Source: Leuctra nigra
Taxonomy: Eukaryota > Arthropoda > Insecta > Plecoptera > Leuctridae
Reading direction: 5' to 3'
Assembly: GCA_934045905.1 (NCBI GenBank)
Contig: OW203769.1
Location: 32,615,345-32,679,344 of the forward strand
Length of the DNA: 64,000 bases
In this document: positions 58,501-64,000 of the stretch, piece by piece
How the letters are laid out: each line of letters begins with the position of its first letter
Numbering within the stretch: position 1 is the first letter of the stretch
Made by a program: the position numbers and the translations under genes
The notes under the pieces: model-generated
The model's database searches: none
What the model was told of the DNA's origin: nothing
What the model saw: only the letters and a program-made list of their open reading frames with translations

Positions 58501-58897
58501 GCTACGGCGACGTTGATGCTCTTCCGCAATTTCATTCACACAAGTGAGATTAACTCTTGCAGCTTCTATCCAGCCCAAATCTGAAGACAGAAAGATGAGA
58601 CATTAATACAAACCGATGGTTAATGAACAGTGGAGTGACATTGAACAAATTGCTCACATAGGCTTTAACCATGGGTTAACTGACAGATGACATCTATGAT
58701 AACCTTAACAAAATAATTAATATTTTACCTAAAGCACATCCAGGGTTTCTTTGCTCCATGTGATACAGTTGTTTTGGTTTATTAAAAGGCTTAGCACACG
58801 TCTCCATGTTCTGTAAATTAGGTTTATCTTCAGCCTTATCATTTATATTTAATGTCTTAAAATCCTTCACCTCGACTGACTTCTTTGAAGGCTCCAT
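30118..58897 (-). CDS. DERA: Deoxyribose-phosphate aldolase (6 exons, 28.8 kb)
   Basis: Exons in order are 58897-58729, 58580-58390, 57938-57758, 56660-56487, 36605-36403 and 30324-30118 (TAA 30120-30118). Phases are 1, 0, 1, 1 and 0. The predicted protein is 374 aa. The enzyme (EC 4.1.2.4) cleaves 2-deoxyribose-5-phosphate to glyceraldehyde-3-phosphate and acetaldehyde in deoxynucleoside catabolism, in the cytosol. It is a class I aldolase TIM barrel. Visible landmarks are [41 protein letters not shown] (catalytic Asp about 211), [24 protein letters not shown] (Schiff-base Lys about 274) and [15 protein letters not shown] (second Lys about 310). All key residues are present. The first 55 residues are extra relative to the ~318-residue vertebrate enzyme. 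The start is the first in-frame ATG; the frame stays open upstream, so an additional 5' exon is possible. Intron 4 (about 19.9 kb) holds a transposon nest. Confidence 0.95.
30325..31040. other. DERA intron 5, 3' part
   Basis: Includes a GAA-rich stretch at 30518-30540. No feature is supported. Confidence 0.4.
31040..31680. repeat. Dispersed G/C-homopolymer repeat, GCCCTGCRGGRC type
   Basis: Poly(G) at 31088-31113, CCGCCCTGCAGGAC at about 31400, GCTCTGCGGGGCAAG near 31545 and poly(C) at 31572-31588. The interior resembles the hAT-type MITE at 26127-26524, but the ends and duplication are not clear. Confidence 0.5.
31905..32033. mobile_element. Tc1/mariner-like MITE fragment
   Basis: AGATCGCACCATCAGGAGTC, then TCATTTCAATGATAACAACA and ACCAGCAGTC match the middle of the copy at 57384-57598. 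The copy is cut by the hAT element starting at 32034. Confidence 0.6.
32034..32859. mobile_element. hAT element with palindromic subterminal repeats
   Basis: Ends TAGAGATGTAAAGTTACCGG and its counterpart ACCGGTGTTCACATCTCTA are flanked by a perfect 8-bp duplication TCAACAAT (32026-32033, 32860-32867). Both subterminal regions carry runs of TTACCGGTAATA. It has no transposase ORF (826 bp) and contains Helentron-like copy 6. Confidence 0.85.
32275..32415 (+). mobile_element. Helentron-like element, copy 6 (internally deleted, 141 bp)
   Basis: Only the ends remain: TGAGCGAGC at 32275 and GGTGCTCGCTCATTAGCGCG through TTTTCCTAG at 32415, followed by T. Confidence 0.65.
33310..33480. repeat. Dispersed repeat also present at 60240-60410
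   Basis: GCCATAAGATAAC and a perfect stretch around CTCAGAAACTAGACACGAGA (33355-33374) recur at 60245 onward in the same orientation. The element type is unknown. Confidence 0.6.
33990..34806 (+). mobile_element. Helentron-like element, copy 8, nested in copy 7
   Basis: It runs from TGAGCGAGCGTAGCGAGCG to TTTTCCTAG, preceded by T and followed by T, inside family sequence of the opposite strand. This fixes both termini and supports insertion between two T residues without duplication. Confidence 0.8.
34873..36004. mobile_element. hAT element with internal ~117-bp tandem array
   Basis: TIRs CAGTGCCGGACTGGC and GCCAGTCCGGCCCTG are flanked by the perfect 8-bp duplication CATGTGTG (34865-34872, 36005-36012). 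The interior is about nine degenerate units marked by CCTGCCCCGCAGGGCG, at about 34953, 35071, 35188, 35307, 35421, 35522, 35588, 35722 and 35857. There is no transposase. Confidence 0.85.
36845..37160 (+). mobile_element. LINE C-terminal coding fragment
   Basis: Coding for [24 protein letters not shown] and EKWWED, then an in-frame TGA and an acidic tail, is the usual C-terminus of a reverse-transcriptase LINE. It is a broken 3' fragment in DERA intron 4. Confidence 0.65.
37262..37345 (-). mobile_element. CR1-like LINE 3'-terminal fragment
   Basis: The minus strand contains CTCCACTGACAATGCTTCTA and ends in (AAAT)n. The same CACTGACAATGYTT motif is at the 3' ends of the elements at 41074 and 46605. 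Confidence 0.5.
37367..37454. repeat. (TAA)n microsatellite, 5' flank of the Dong-like LINE
   Basis: About 28 tandem AAT units. A matching array follows the 3' end of the LINE at 46508. Confidence 0.95.
37697..41080 (+). CDS. Dong/R4-like LINE ORF, N-terminal and central part (interrupted)
   Basis: Reading starts at the first in-frame ATG (37697); the frame is open to 37640 and above. Order: a Myb-like/N-terminal region with [11 protein letters not shown], a reverse transcriptase ([46 protein letters not shown], catalytic CYMDD), a C-x2-C-x8-H-x4-C knuckle (CRLC...HIASGC) and a restriction-like endonuclease with KPDIVLKN and CLIIDVAIP. The stop at 41078-41080 is created by the insertion junction; the rest of the ORF is at 46090-46326. 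The product would reverse-transcribe LINE RNA at a nicked target. The open frame suggests a fairly young copy. Confidence 0.85.
41072..41114. repeat. (TAAG)n at the 3' end of the CR1-like LINE
   Basis: About ten TAAG units; on the minus strand this is a (CTTA)n tail after AATAAA, typical of CR1-group 3' ends. Confidence 0.8.
41350..44391 (-). CDS. CR1-like LINE ORF2: AP endonuclease and reverse transcriptase
   Basis: The frame is open from just after the ORF1 stop (44392) to TAA/TGA at 41350, about 1013 codons. Endonuclease landmarks are [16 protein letters not shown] (catalytic Glu), ILGDFNVDF and LSDHTAQ. Reverse-transcriptase landmarks are [37 protein letters not shown] and the catalytic LFADDTS. 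The C-terminus has HDTRTK and LYNKLP. The first in-frame ATG (44043) lies inside the endonuclease and is unlikely to be the real start. It is therefore either a readthrough product of ORF1 or uses a non-AUG start. Confidence 0.85.
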   Translation of the reverse strand, partial: HDYEDEETQTTQITQPTNNNLRKKTKTNEHGDNTQEHLHIIHQNVQSLKSAQNSIEVFLDNQTLVGETTDILCISEHWLKNNEIESLNICNFTLQNSFCRSKYIHGGVAIYINNLLMNTVKPRVDINLSSQEKHIEITGIEIVNTRRNLLIITLYRSPLGSYDIFLNTLDILLQNITSNENKDIIILGDFNVDFSKDSTSQRNITNLLLSYNMKATITEPTRFSQIHNTSSTIDNIITNIPSHNFSTEVIENCLSDHTAQKISIQLHSNKPIPKILKRRKFNEENVKSFNETLQETDWSKVYDSSTPDEKYGAFEKIFLQKFDFHFPLKIVKIKQRQIISKWITNGIKVSRLNLKFLFQLNKHFQSEFTKSYYKSYKKTYKKVLKAAKNLDILNKIKRCDLKSRSKFIWNTINTQTNKNNTKMRPTENIKILDDRDVIITDHTQISNAFNKEYATAAKKLTDNPLANNNAFLKHMPVLENTSSKSIFIHATCPKEIVNITYNLKNKHSSGIDGIPISLIKKCIVHISQPLNDIFNSSIEHGIFPDKLKISKIIPIFKKGEKNKLGNYRPISLLPAVSKILEKILHNRLTLFLELENHLTNKQNGFRRGKSTNNTIGNFLDNVIKGIDEKDHVMGIFCDLTKAFDCIHHDTLLRKLDRYGIRGIAHKLLESYLTNRIQYVEITANDVHNKESKYLSEPLLTTTGVPQGSILGPLLFIIFINDLPNTLENAELFADDTSIIVKGNSKEDLKKKAEKVMEDATNWFQDNKLVLNSNKTNFILFNNKNIDPQSFDSIRNNLDNSLIKKVDNTKFLGITIDGKLNWNRHCEILKKKLSSACFALKIVRQTTNIKTAKIAYYANFESHVRYAIEQWGNSSQIRKIFTLQKRAVRTILGLKSKKDSFIKPHCKPQFIKHKILTVHSIYIYECILITKKNIQQHALNEDIHSHDTRTKTHVHTSNHRTKQTQKNSSYIKCKLYNKLPENIKNVTDINRFKYLLKTFLVNKAYYSLDEYMND
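44392..45951 (-). CDS. CR1-like LINE ORF1 with SGNH-esterase domain
   Basis: About 519 aa from ATG 45951-45949 to TGA 44394-44392. After a low-complexity N-terminal third with two related ENAHKIAP repeats, an SGNH/GDSL-like domain is visible: [12 protein letters not shown] (Ser block), IFGGTNDVE (Asn block) and [11 protein letters not shown] (His block). The Lys/Thr/Pro-rich C-terminus may bind RNA. Esterase-type ORF1 proteins are known in CR1-group LINEs. It is in the same frame as ORF2, separated by one TGA. Confidence 0.82.
   Translation of the reverse strand: MATYNPQWNPRWNTHERGLEAHGRDVQEHQCSINAALFRELNELRLLLKQSLSCNSTQKPTYNQNYNEKWGKRDRAPSSENAHKIAPLRAEDGTDLHSKLHPTQMAAPTRTAKEPTAPSSENAHKIAPRRAEDGINLHSMYLPHPTQTPMMAAPTRTDKEPTSTTTTVKNKSFTTQEKPNILIIADSHGRKCQAILQDQLESRVTVVMKPGAKMQGILLGNGVEKYINNIKEDYTVIFGGTNDVETVAPWDALLPTPHSGEDIIQSETILENIINPLLHNIRSCPNKKFIIMTVPLRHDKPKTNPTIQLINSKFHEHIAPLENTIILNLENILKREHYTRHGLHLNTRGKRVLMSHLARVIEDDQRPKLQPDNQTDRPQEEEMAMKGPPANVTRQEELEVQEVVEMTRSEPEVTEQVKASEVREAIKKVKDTETKAGETLKTKMPSPGTKPQTSARKSSGNVIPEKKAGQPSSATAKRTSTASTTQATRTNPGKAQGAIKKIPELRPQRKKTPKVLTSY
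46090..46326 (+). CDS. Dong/R4-like LINE ORF, C-terminal part
   Basis: In-frame coding without its own [20 protein letters not shown] ... [12 protein letters not shown] ... [15 protein letters not shown], then TAA. This is the conserved tail of restriction-endonuclease LINE proteins and the natural continuation of the ORF broken at 41074. Confidence 0.85.
   Translation, partial: DNLIAKEAEKILKYKDLAIDINRMWKLKTKIVPVVIGALGTVALSLQEHLLHIPGCHCMHDLQKTVLLGTAHILRKVL
46508..46593. repeat. (TAA)n microsatellite, 3' flank of the Dong-like LINE
   Basis: AAT repeats with one TATTAAT interruption directly follow the LINE 3' end (CAATAAAGTG). Confidence 0.95.
46605..47199 (-). mobile_element. CR1-like LINE 'D', 3' part
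   Basis: The minus strand encodes the C-terminal tail from [20 protein letters not shown] to [10 protein letters not shown] and a stop at 46786, then a 3' UTR with CCACTGACAATGTTTC. It continues the ORF broken at 53939; the two parts are separated by LINE 'C' plus the gypsy element. Confidence 0.75.
47206..48636 (+). pseudogene. LINE 'C' ORF2 fragment (reverse transcriptase, C-terminus)
   Basis: An uninterrupted frame begins within RT ([18 protein letters not shown]), with [26 protein letters not shown], the catalytic LFADDTS and the C-terminal HDTRQ and IYNKIP motifs, and stops at TAG 48636. It is related to, but clearly diverged from, the element at 41074-46089. 5' truncation makes it incapable of coding a complete protein. 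Confidence 0.8.
48870..49210 (+). repeat. 5' LTR of the gypsy element
   Basis: 341 bp, TGTGGCGG...CCCACA. Flanking AGTC (48866-48869) is repeated at 53866-53869. It differs from the 3' LTR at a single position (TTTTGCC versus TTTCGCC). Confidence 0.97.
49212..49223 (+). other. Primer binding site (tRNA-Trp type)
   Basis: TGGTGACCCCGA begins 2 nt after the LTR and complements the 3' end of eukaryotic tRNA-Trp (TCGGGGTCACCA). Confidence 0.8.
49349..50158 (+). CDS. gag: Gypsy element Gag
   Basis: 269 aa, a retrotransposon capsid-type protein ([17 protein letters not shown] near the start; LWLGRLP in the middle). The C-terminus has two copies of an [10 protein letters not shown] repeat and an atypical zinc knuckle C-x2-H-x9-C-x3-C (CWYH...C...C), the CHCC form of the CsRn1 clade. 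It forms particles that package the RNA. Its TGA overlaps the pol ATG (TGATG). Confidence 0.9.
   Translation: MVNPDGVENEDQGRVNQVAVRAPPFWPEKPALWFAQLEAQFALARITLDATKFNYVLAQLDAKHAAEIEELIINPPATDKYETIKRELIARLTASQSSRMRQLLEREEIGDRTPSQFLRHLRGLGAPSLPEDMLRTLWLGRLPLRMQDILAASPTTDVAALANMADKIADIPSGPRVAAVSGDDGFEELKRQLASLTASVAVISDGMRSSRQRPRSSSRARQPSPWSSSRARQPSPHDSEVCWYHRTFGDQARRCLAPCKYQGKAKGGQ
50158..53472 (+). CDS. pol: Gypsy element Pol: protease, RT, RNase H, integrase
   Basis: About 1104 aa from ATG 50158, in the -1 frame relative to gag, so it is expressed by stop-restart at TGATG or by frameshifting. Domains in order: aspartic protease (VDTGSD about 25-30), reverse transcriptase ([21 protein letters not shown] about 328), RNase H ([21 protein letters not shown]), integrase with an HHCC finger ([11 protein letters not shown] ... 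CITCQRAK) and a D,D35E core (Asp about 735 and 794, Glu about 830, in [14 protein letters not shown] and NGMVERLH). A Pro/Thr-rich tail follows. There are no stops or frameshifts. Confidence 0.93.
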   Translation: MAAGHALTAYRLFVSDKRTKIRFLVDTGSDLCVYPRDMVLGHPGKTTYVLSAANGSPIYTYGPVNLSLDLGLRREFTWRFVVADVSQPIIGVDFLAHYGLLVDVRRRQLRDDTTTLAVHGQLSTGPLGHVKVVSHDSNSISGFKALFASFPDITRPSGNPRAPQHKTMHHIDTTPGPPAACRPRRLAPDRLNIAKREFNSMLKSGVARRSSSSWSAPLHLAPKKNDQWRPCGDYRALNARTIPDRYPVPHIQDFAQRLAGKSIFSTIDLVRAYNQLPVAPEDIHKTAITTPFGLFEFPVMSFGLRNAAQTFQRFIDEVLRDLEFCYSYIDDILVASVDQEQHKQHLRQLFERLTEYGVVVNPAKCVLGAAEVTFLGYTVNAAGTQPLQEKVDAILSREKPSTVKHLRQFLGMVNFYRRFLPHAAKTQAPLNGLLVGADPKGKTPITWTPNLQDSFEQCKKDLASAALLAHPDINAELAVVADASDTSVGAALQQRTSRGWQPLAFFSRKLNTAQRNYGAYDRELLAIYDAIHYFRHMLEARTFTVYTDHKPLTFAFKQRPDKCSPRQFRHLDFIGQFTTDIRHIPGRDNVVADALSRIEAIASPVSYNDIAAAQKEDAELRAVKHSNSALQIHRRKLPDGLTIHCDTSLPLPRPFVPQSLRRRVFDGMHSLSHPGIRASTRLITQRFVWPSVNKDCREWARACITCQRAKVTRHATAPVGHFTTPDSRFEHIHVDLVGPLAVADGFRYILTCVDRFTRWAEAIPIVDITAETVATALASGWMQRFGIPLRVTTDQGRQFESNLFRALSKMAGMSHNRTTAHHPQANGMVERLHRQLKAALKCHGDQKWTEALPWVMLGIRASWKEDLKATSAELVYGTTLRLPGEYLSPSTGGTDSTPAYVERLRHRLAQLRPTPASHHGSHSVFMFKDFATCTHVFVRHDAVRAPLQPPYDGPYEVIARHEKYFTIARNSQRVVVSIDRLKPAYILRDPTAANTSKSTSDTTQPMPRSTSNPGSTPTKPPTASTSAAVPARIPVLHEHPVKQPAETRTDSQRTPNVVVGQPLTSRPAIRPHGPTKTTGDVRHAALPTTTRRGRHVHFPARLRD
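53511..53524 (+). other. Polypurine tract
   Basis: CTGGGGGGGAGTCC directly precedes the 3' LTR and is the expected plus-strand primer. Confidence 0.7.
53525..53865 (+). repeat. 3' LTR of the gypsy element
   Basis: 341 bp, TG...CA, 340/341 identical to the 5' LTR by eye, followed by AGTC. Confidence 0.97.
53935..55857 (-). pseudogene. LINE 'D' ORF2 fragment (endonuclease end and reverse transcriptase)
   Basis: The frame of 640 codons starts within the C-terminal end of the AP endonuclease ([22 protein letters not shown]). It runs through [45 protein letters not shown] and the catalytic FADDTTA. It ends artificially at a TAG formed at the junction with LINE C, just after VRTAYFA. The endonuclease N-terminus is missing. 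Confidence 0.82.
53939..55900 (-). mobile_element. CR1-like LINE 'D', 5' part
   Basis: The element is 5'-truncated near 55900 and cut on its 3' side by LINE C at 53939. Its remaining 3' portion is at 46605-47199. About ten codons at the break appear to be missing, suggesting a small deletion on insertion. Confidence 0.7.
55901..56486. other. DERA intron 4, 5' part
   Basis: AT-rich, with several TAGGTA motifs. No feature is supported. Confidence 0.4.
56895..57255. mobile_element. hAT-type MITE of the CATGGGCRTCC family
   Basis: Ends CATGGGCATCC and GGATACCCATG are inverted, with poly(G) at 56909-56929 and a GCCCTGCGGGGC interior. It is related to 26127-26524. No clear 8-bp duplication survives. 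It lies in DERA intron 3. Confidence 0.7.
57384..57598. mobile_element. Tc1/mariner-like MITE, best copy
   Basis: TA-flanked; ends CACTTGGCCAAACAAAACTT and its inverse before GAGTG-TA, TIRs about 27 bp. Other copies are at 14520, 31905 (fragment) and 63653. Confidence 0.85.
58239..58330. repeat. Perfect 26-bp inverted repeat (hairpin) in DERA intron 2
   Basis: 58239-58264 (GGTCGGTGACAGGCAAAGAT...) is the exact reverse complement of 58305-58330, with a 40-nt loop. It is next to another palindrome, GGCCCGGGATGCGATCGCAC, at about 58192. It could be a MITE end pair or a structured RNA. Confidence 0.75.
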
Positions 58898-58930
58898 TTC
58901 TTTCAAAACAGCTGATCTGATTAGATTCAA

Positions 58931-59008
58931 CAGGTCATGCAGCGTGGCGGGCGGGAAAACTGCCGAGCCTTTGAATCGATCTTGATGAAAAAGTCGTCCC
59001 CACAGTCA
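58931..59008 (-). promoter_or_regulatory. Probable DERA 5' UTR/promoter region
   Basis: Only about 80 bp lie between the first coding exon and a MITE. It is GC-richer than the surroundings and TATA-less. No initiator can be fixed with confidence, and the promoter may lie beyond the MITE. Confidence 0.3.
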
Positions 59009-59211
59009 CTAAAGCCCCATTTACACGGTGCAATTTCTTGTACAACTTCTGTACCTACCACACTTCTGTGTCACACTTCTTGAATGGAAATTAGAACATG
59101 TTTTAAGTTCTGTGACAGAAAGTTGCGTCGTGTAAATACAAAATTGTATGAAAAATGGGAATGTGACACAGAAGTTGTTCAAGAAATTGCACCGTGTAAA
59201 TGGGGCTTAAG
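59009..59211. mobile_element. MITE with CCCCATTTACACGGT termini, copy 2
   Basis: Ends TAAAGCCCCATTTACACGGT and the inverse near 59211, with arms extending to GTACAACTTCTG. It is just upstream of DERA. Confidence 0.75.
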
Positions 59212-59497
59212 CCCGGCCCAGGGGCTAAGGTGGAGCCCGAAAAATTGCATCGAATAAATCCAAATAAAGCTAAAATATGGATAAGTCACAGTTCAAGCTG
59301 TGAAAATCTAAAACTGGGACCTTCTAACATTTCACCTTTTTTAAATTTTTATAAATTTTTAAATTTTTATATATTTTTTGCGGTGATTGTGAGCGACAAT
59401 TTTTTATTTCTTGTACTTATGTCTTTATTGGTTTATTTTGTGTTTACTTCTGTGTACAACAAATAAAGAATATTGAAAAAAAAATTATGAAGTTGAG

Positions 59498-59580
59498 TTC
59501 TCGTGGTATCTCTCAGTCGAGAGGCAAATGCTGGGAAGGTTCCCCGCCTCCTTCCTACCGTCCATCCTTACCTATTCTAC
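59498..59580 (+). mobile_element. SINE body fragment
   Basis: CTCAGTCGAGAGGCAAATG and GGGAAGGTTCCC match the SINE-like copy at 8235-8300. The tRNA-related head is missing. Confidence 0.5.
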
Positions 59581-61371
59581 ATCATCATCCATCCTGTGAC
59601 ATTATAAATACAGACGCTTGCTAACACAATGCCAGATGCCTGATCGTCTGAAGACAGAATTAAATAGCACTTCTTACGTGATAGAATTCTTCCAATAATC
59701 TAGGAGGATCTTTCTAATTGCAAATCGTCATACAGTATTACCTACATATTCTATTGTTGCCATTAATGCAATAAATATATCTCAATTTCCTTTTTTCGAA
59801 ATTAAAAGCATTGGGCAAATTTAATGAAGGGCCCAGCTTTTTCACTCTCAAATTCCATAAGTTGCGGAGAAGAAGGCCCTAGACTATGATGTAACATCTC
59901 CTGACACGATAATTAAATTGTAAACAGGATTCGATTAAATAAAAATTCAGTGATATAGAAGAAAATGGCCACGTGGTATGATTTAAAATTTGGTGAAAAT
60001 ACTTCTGAACAGCATTTTTTAACAAATGATTTGCAAAGAAACAATACATTCGGAAATGTTCAATCCAGTTCAATATATAATTGAGCTCACTCATTCAGTC
60101 TTCTAAATCATAATTCTGAAGCTCAGGTTGATTTACCTACTTGAGACGTAGATACAGTGTTGGAATCATGCATACCTGAGGGGGGCGAGTTGGGACTACA
60201 TAAAAATAAGATCTTCATTATTAGCCTAAATGTGACATGATTTTACCTGTCTGCCATAAGATAACATGGGGAAGAAAACTCAATTTATCTCAGAAACTAG
60301 ACACGAGAAGTGTTTAATTTTTTCAAGGATTGTGTATGGCATGATTATCAATAAGTAGACAAACAATTATGAAAATCTGAGACCATGTCCGATTGGATGA
60401 GCCACCTTAAAACTATTTATAAAGGACCATAAAATCCTGAAAAGGACCAATGAAATTTGATGCTTTGTAATATTCGAATTATTCGATTTATTGGTTTTTA
60501 AATTTGAAGTAAGATATTAAAATGAACTCAAATTATTGTATGAATGTGTCAATGTATAAACAATTACAATGTTAAAGACTTTTCACTCAAGAGTTTTTAA
60601 TATTATTTATTTTAATATTTCGTCTTTTTTTACAAATGCCTTCATCAGTCAATAATACTATAAAAACTAAACTGACAAGCAAGATCTAAACAAAATGTAT
60701 AGTGTCAATGTGTCAATATGTCAATGTGTCAAGTAACGTTGTTTTGTCATCCAAGTGGAGGATTGTATGCAACAATATATTGTTGTAACTTGAGACAAAT
60801 TGATTATTATTTTCTCTAAAGGACAAAAAGACCTTAAAATTGAAAAAAAGGACTGAACTAAAAAAAAATGAGAAAAAGGCATTTTCAGGCAAAATAAAAC
60901 ACTTATTTTTGAAGTCAGGAACACATGAAACATGACCCACGTGTCTGAACAAAAAACTAAAAAAGGATAAGTCCTTAAACATCCTAGTCCTATTGATAAT
61001 TATTCCCATTCAGTTTGAAATCAAATTCCGTTTTTATTGGCAAACTCTTCACTTTCCTTTTTATTTATTAAATGCGTCTATATTTACAATGAATACATTT
61101 ACAACAGTAGAAATCAGAACAGAATCAATGAAACATGCATCCGCCTTAGAAGGGTATAGAAATAGTGGCAAAACATTGAAACCCCATACAAAAGAGAGGA
61201 AGATAACAAGAAATAGGAGTTGGTAAAAAGATAGATCGACTTTTGAATTTCAAAGTATTTACATAAACTATGTTTAAGAAAATGCTTTCTGTAGATAATT
61301 TATATTCCAATCATTCTGTTCTATATAAGAGATCAACTACTCGTTAGTGACTGAGGTACATGAGTGGGTAC
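59581..61371. other. Intergenic DNA upstream of DERA
   Basis: Contains the dispersed repeat at 60240-60410 shared with 33310-33480. No gene was recognised; the short ORFs look random. Confidence 0.4.
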
Positions 61372-61424
61372 GTGACGTGACGTGACGTGACGTGACGTGA
61401 CGTGACGTGACGTGACGTGACGTG
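61372..61424. repeat. (CGTGA)n microsatellite
   Basis: About ten tandem CGTGA units, then degenerate ACATG repeats. Confidence 0.9.
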
Positions 61425-61439
61425 TTGACATGAGACATG

Positions 61440-61752
61440 AGACATGACATGACATGAAAGTTTTGTGGTGTTTTACAAATAGTTTCATTTTGTATACACA
61501 CAAAAATCAAACAAATTTATTTCAATGTGTCAAAAAAAATGCCCTGAGGGGCAGGTTTGAACATGTCTCCCGCCACCCCAAAGTGTCAAATTTAAAACAT
61601 ATTTAATATTTCCACAAATTACACCTCATAACGTCTCAAATTGATTTATAAGTGTAGAAAACAAAAAAACGCCCTGCGGGGCAAGGTGGGGGGCGCGCCC
61701 CCAATGGAATATTGTCACAATCATGAGGAGAACTCCTGTGGCCGCCCATGAT
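61440..61752. mobile_element. hAT-type MITE remnant of the CATGGGCRTCC family
   Basis: The interior (TTTGTGGTGTTTTACA, GCCCTGAGGGGCAGG, CGCCCTGCGGGGC) and right end GGCCGCCCATG match 26127-26524 and 56895-57255. The left end is lost in the microsatellite. It ends 20 bp from the RR-2 gene stop codon. Confidence 0.6.
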
Positions 61753-61770
61753 ATTTGCTATTGGTTATGA

Positions 61771-62250
61771 CTAGAAGTGGTGTTTCGGAGCGGAGTGGAT
61801 CTCATGATGGTTGAAATGCTTCGGCTCTTCATGTTTCACTTCATGATGATGATAATGCTTGGGTTCTTCATGTTTCACTTCATGATGATGATAATGCTTG
61901 GGTTCTTCATGTTTCACTTCATGATGATGATGATAGTGCTTCGGCTCTTCATGTTTCACTTCATGATGATGATAATGCTTGGGCTCTTCATGTTTCACTT
62001 CATGATGTTCATGCTTCTCCTCGTGCACATGATGCGGGTGGTGCGCATGCCCCGTCCTCTTCACCACGGCGTTGAAGCCGCTGTGCTTGTCGGCCGTGTA
62101 GTCCACCGTCCTGGTGGTGCCATCTGCCTCCAGCAGACTGTAGCTGCCCTTGACGACGTCGCCATCTCGCGTCTCCCATTGGTTCTTCACGTCGCCGGTG
62201 TGGGCGTCGTGGACGGCGTAGTCGAACTTGTAGTGGGGGTGGGCGTCGGC
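61771..62250 (-). CDS. RR-2 cuticular protein, last exon (5' exons not found)
   Basis: The acceptor is GTGTTCCCCAG (minus strand) at 62251-62261; coding runs from 62250 in phase 0 to TAG 61773-61771, 159 residues. The exon opens directly into a canonical RR-2 domain: [37 protein letters not shown] and [19 protein letters not shown]. It continues with a His/Glu/Lys-rich tail of five [17 protein letters not shown] repeats. RR-2 domains bind chitin and are typical of hard cuticle; His-rich tails in such proteins are linked to cross-linking or metal binding. The signal-peptide exon was not recognised between 62262 and 64000, so the model is partial. Confidence 0.9.
   Translation of the reverse strand, partial: ADAHPHYKFDYAVHDAHTGDVKNQWETRDGDVVKGSYSLLEADGTTRTVDYTADKHSGFNAVVKRTGHAHHPHHVHEEKHEHHEVKHEEPKHYHHHEVKHEEPKHYHHHHEVKHEEPKHYHHHEVKHEEPKHYHHHEVKHEEPKHFNHHEIHSAPKHHF
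61790..62010 (-). repeat. Coding tandem repeat in the RR-2 gene tail
   Basis: Five in-frame units of 39-45 bp with the core GAAGAGCCSAAGCAYTATCA (minus strand), encoding [14 protein letters not shown] units. Confidence 0.85.
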
Positions 62251-62261
62251 CTGGGGAACAC

Positions 62262-62784
62262 GACAAGAGGGTCAACATTGAGGAACAAGCAGATTCAAGA
62301 TGGCTGAGTAGTGAGTGTGTCCTTGAAAGTCTTCCTTTCAAATGGTCACGTGACCAACAGCTAAGCCACGCCCAAGTGAAATCTAATTGGCTCGCTGATT
62401 AAAAATCGACACTCTCATTGGCTTAGAGAAGAAATAAAATAAGAAAATTGAACATATCTCGAATTTTAATGTGGTGAGGTATCAATATTATATTTTATTC
62501 GCAAAGCTTAGATTTTTTTACACTGAAAAACAGTTTTTCCAAAGAATTGTCATTTGAAGCACGCCCCTCAGACCTAGTTATACACCAACATTTCCACTCC
62601 AGACAGAAACCACCATATAACACGTGGTTAAAACTGCAACTTTAAAAGTGATATATCTCAGAAAATAATGTGGATAGACCATTATTTTATGGTATATTTG
62701 GAATCAGCGTATTTTTATCTGTATAATTATGAAGTTTCATCGAAATATCATTTACATGCAGTTTTGAAAGGAAGACTTTGAAGA
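62262..62784. other. Upstream intron of the RR-2 gene, nothing recognised
   Basis: No signal exon, repeat end or promoter motif could be supported. Confidence 0.35.
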
Positions 62785-63000
62785 GATTTTTTAATCGATT
62801 TTTATCAATATCTTTTACCAATGTAATTGTTAATAAAATGCTTTGTACGAGTCTTGAGAACTGTTCAATTAAATTTATTTCATTGCTTGGAATGGTTTAT
62901 TTGTTTTATTTTGTCCTACAGACGTTATTAGTGCCATATTTTAACTAATTTTCGGGCACTAAACGTCTGTAGGACAAAATAAAACTAATAACAAGCAGAA
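62785..63000. repeat. Foldback element B, partial second copy
   Basis: TTAATCGATTTTTATCAATA and GTAATTGTTAA match 1275-1315. The apex hairpin (GTCCTACAGACG and CGTCTGTAGGAC) corresponds to 1400-1460. The distal right arm is missing. Confidence 0.7.
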
Positions 63001-63103
63001 ATAACCTCGAAAAATACCCGACAGATACTTTTAAATAGTTGAGTACCTAGAGCACTGGTATTTTAACTTTAATTGGCAAATACCTGTTTTGTATTATCTC
63101 TTC

Positions 63104-63408
63104 CAGGCGCGTAGGAAGGGGGGGGGGTAATAGGGTGAAAATCTCTCCTCCCCCCCCCCCTCCCCCTCTGATTCCATTCCTCTCCCAATGTTCTTATTTT
63201 ATATGTCAAGATAAAAATATGCTTAAAAAGTGTTTAAATCGCATAGAAATGCACCAAATTCGTGTCTGAAATTCAATTCTTTTTCCAGGACATTTTGCTG
63301 GGGGGCTCCCCTAGTCCCCCATTGTCTCAGCCGGAGCCAATAATATCTCCAGCTCAAGTTGTTTACAATATTATTCCCTCACCTTGCTGATTAGTTCCTA
63401 CGCGCCTG
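63104..63408. mobile_element. hAT-type MITE
   Basis: TIRs CAGGCGCGTAGGAA and TTCCTACGCGCCTG are flanked by ATCTCTTC and ATGTCTTC (7 of 8). It contains poly(G) and poly(C) runs. Confidence 0.8.
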
Positions 63409-63652
63409 ATGTCTTCATTATATCTTCTTGTGATGTAGATTTATAGATTGTCTTATTTTTATACAATGCGTCAATGCTTGTACAATGGTCCAATTGTGAG
63501 AAAAGAAACAATAAACACAATACAATACAATACAACAAAATGCAAAATGCAAATTCTCCGTTTTTGAGAAAAAACAAAAAAATTAATTTATATTTGGCAA
63601 CAACGTATTTCTTGCCAAATAAAAATTTAAAATTTTAGAGCGAATAATTATG

Positions 63653-63872
63653 TACACTCGGCCAAACAAAACTTGAACGTTGACCAAATTTGAATGACTG
63701 CTGGTCATGTCCCATAAAATAACCAATCTAAGCTTGTTATTATCATTGAAATGTGAGGTCACCCACTAGAGTGAGACAATGAGATCGCTTAGACTGACTT
63801 CTGATGGTGCGATCTTACATTTATCAGCCTATAAGATTTATTTAAAGTTCAAGTTTTGTTTGGCCAAGTGTA
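63653..63872. mobile_element. Tc1/mariner-like MITE, inverted copy
   Basis: TA-flanked, CACTCGGCCAAACAAAACTT at the left and GGCCAAGTG-TA at the right. The interior is the reverse complement of 57384-57598. Confidence 0.85.
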
Positions 63873-64000
63873 ACCTATGCATACAATAAAGCATTTTGAG
63901 GTACTGGAGGTTTGGTCGTCTTTAGAGCAACCCATCCCTGTCATAAAATGATAAATCATAAAGGACCTTAGAAAAGAGTTAAGGAGGGATGCCCAAGTAG

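Noticed and set aside
58928..58930. TTG at 58930 as DERA start
   Set aside because: A non-ATG codon is not expected as a eukaryotic start here; the first in-frame ATG is 58897.
62009..62341. Minus-strand 110-codon frame starting MKGRLSRTHS
   Set aside because: It reads across the RR-2 exon acceptor in another frame, giving Arg/Pro-rich shadow sequence.

Overview
The window is AT-rich, transposon-dense animal DNA and almost certainly comes from an insect. It carries spliced genes with GT-AG introns, Rebers-Riddiford (RR) cuticular proteins and six-cysteine odorant-binding proteins (OBPs). I cannot fix the order from sequence alone. All gene models below were assembled by eye from splice sites, intron phases and family motifs, with no transcript evidence.

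Five genes are supported. (1) A plus-strand RR cuticular protein at 1904-14345: a 6-codon signal exon behind a TATA/initiator promoter, then an 8.2 kb intron full of repeats, then three more exons. (2) A minus-strand OBP at 18111-22691 (four exons). (3) A plus-strand OBP at 23119-29371 (six exons). The two OBP genes are divergent, share a 427-bp intergenic region, and have identical C3-C4, C4-C5 and C5-C6 spacings (42, 12 and 8). Both carry a very long low-complexity insertion between C1 and C2. (4) Deoxyribose-phosphate aldolase (DERA), minus strand, six exons over 58897-30118, tail to tail with OBP gene 3. (5) The last exon of an RR-2 cuticular protein with a His-rich repeat tail, minus strand 62250-61771; its 5' exon(s) were not found.

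Most of the rest is mobile DNA. A family of non-autonomous Helentron/Helitron2-like elements has about nine copies. hAT-type elements are identified by 8-bp target duplications (26.1, 27.9, 32.0, 34.9 and 63.1 kb). There is a TA-flanked Tc1/mariner-like MITE family, several foldback MITE families, tRNA-SINE fragments, and a tandem array of CRE/ETS/YY1-like motifs at 16.5-17.4 kb.

DERA intron 4 (36404-56486 region) holds a transposon nest. A Dong/R4-like LINE sits in a (TAA)n microsatellite and is split by a nearly intact two-ORF CR1-like LINE. Next to it a second CR1-like LINE is split by a third, which is itself split by a very young CsRn1-clade Ty3/gypsy element. That element has identical-length 341-bp LTRs differing at one site, and open gag and pol.
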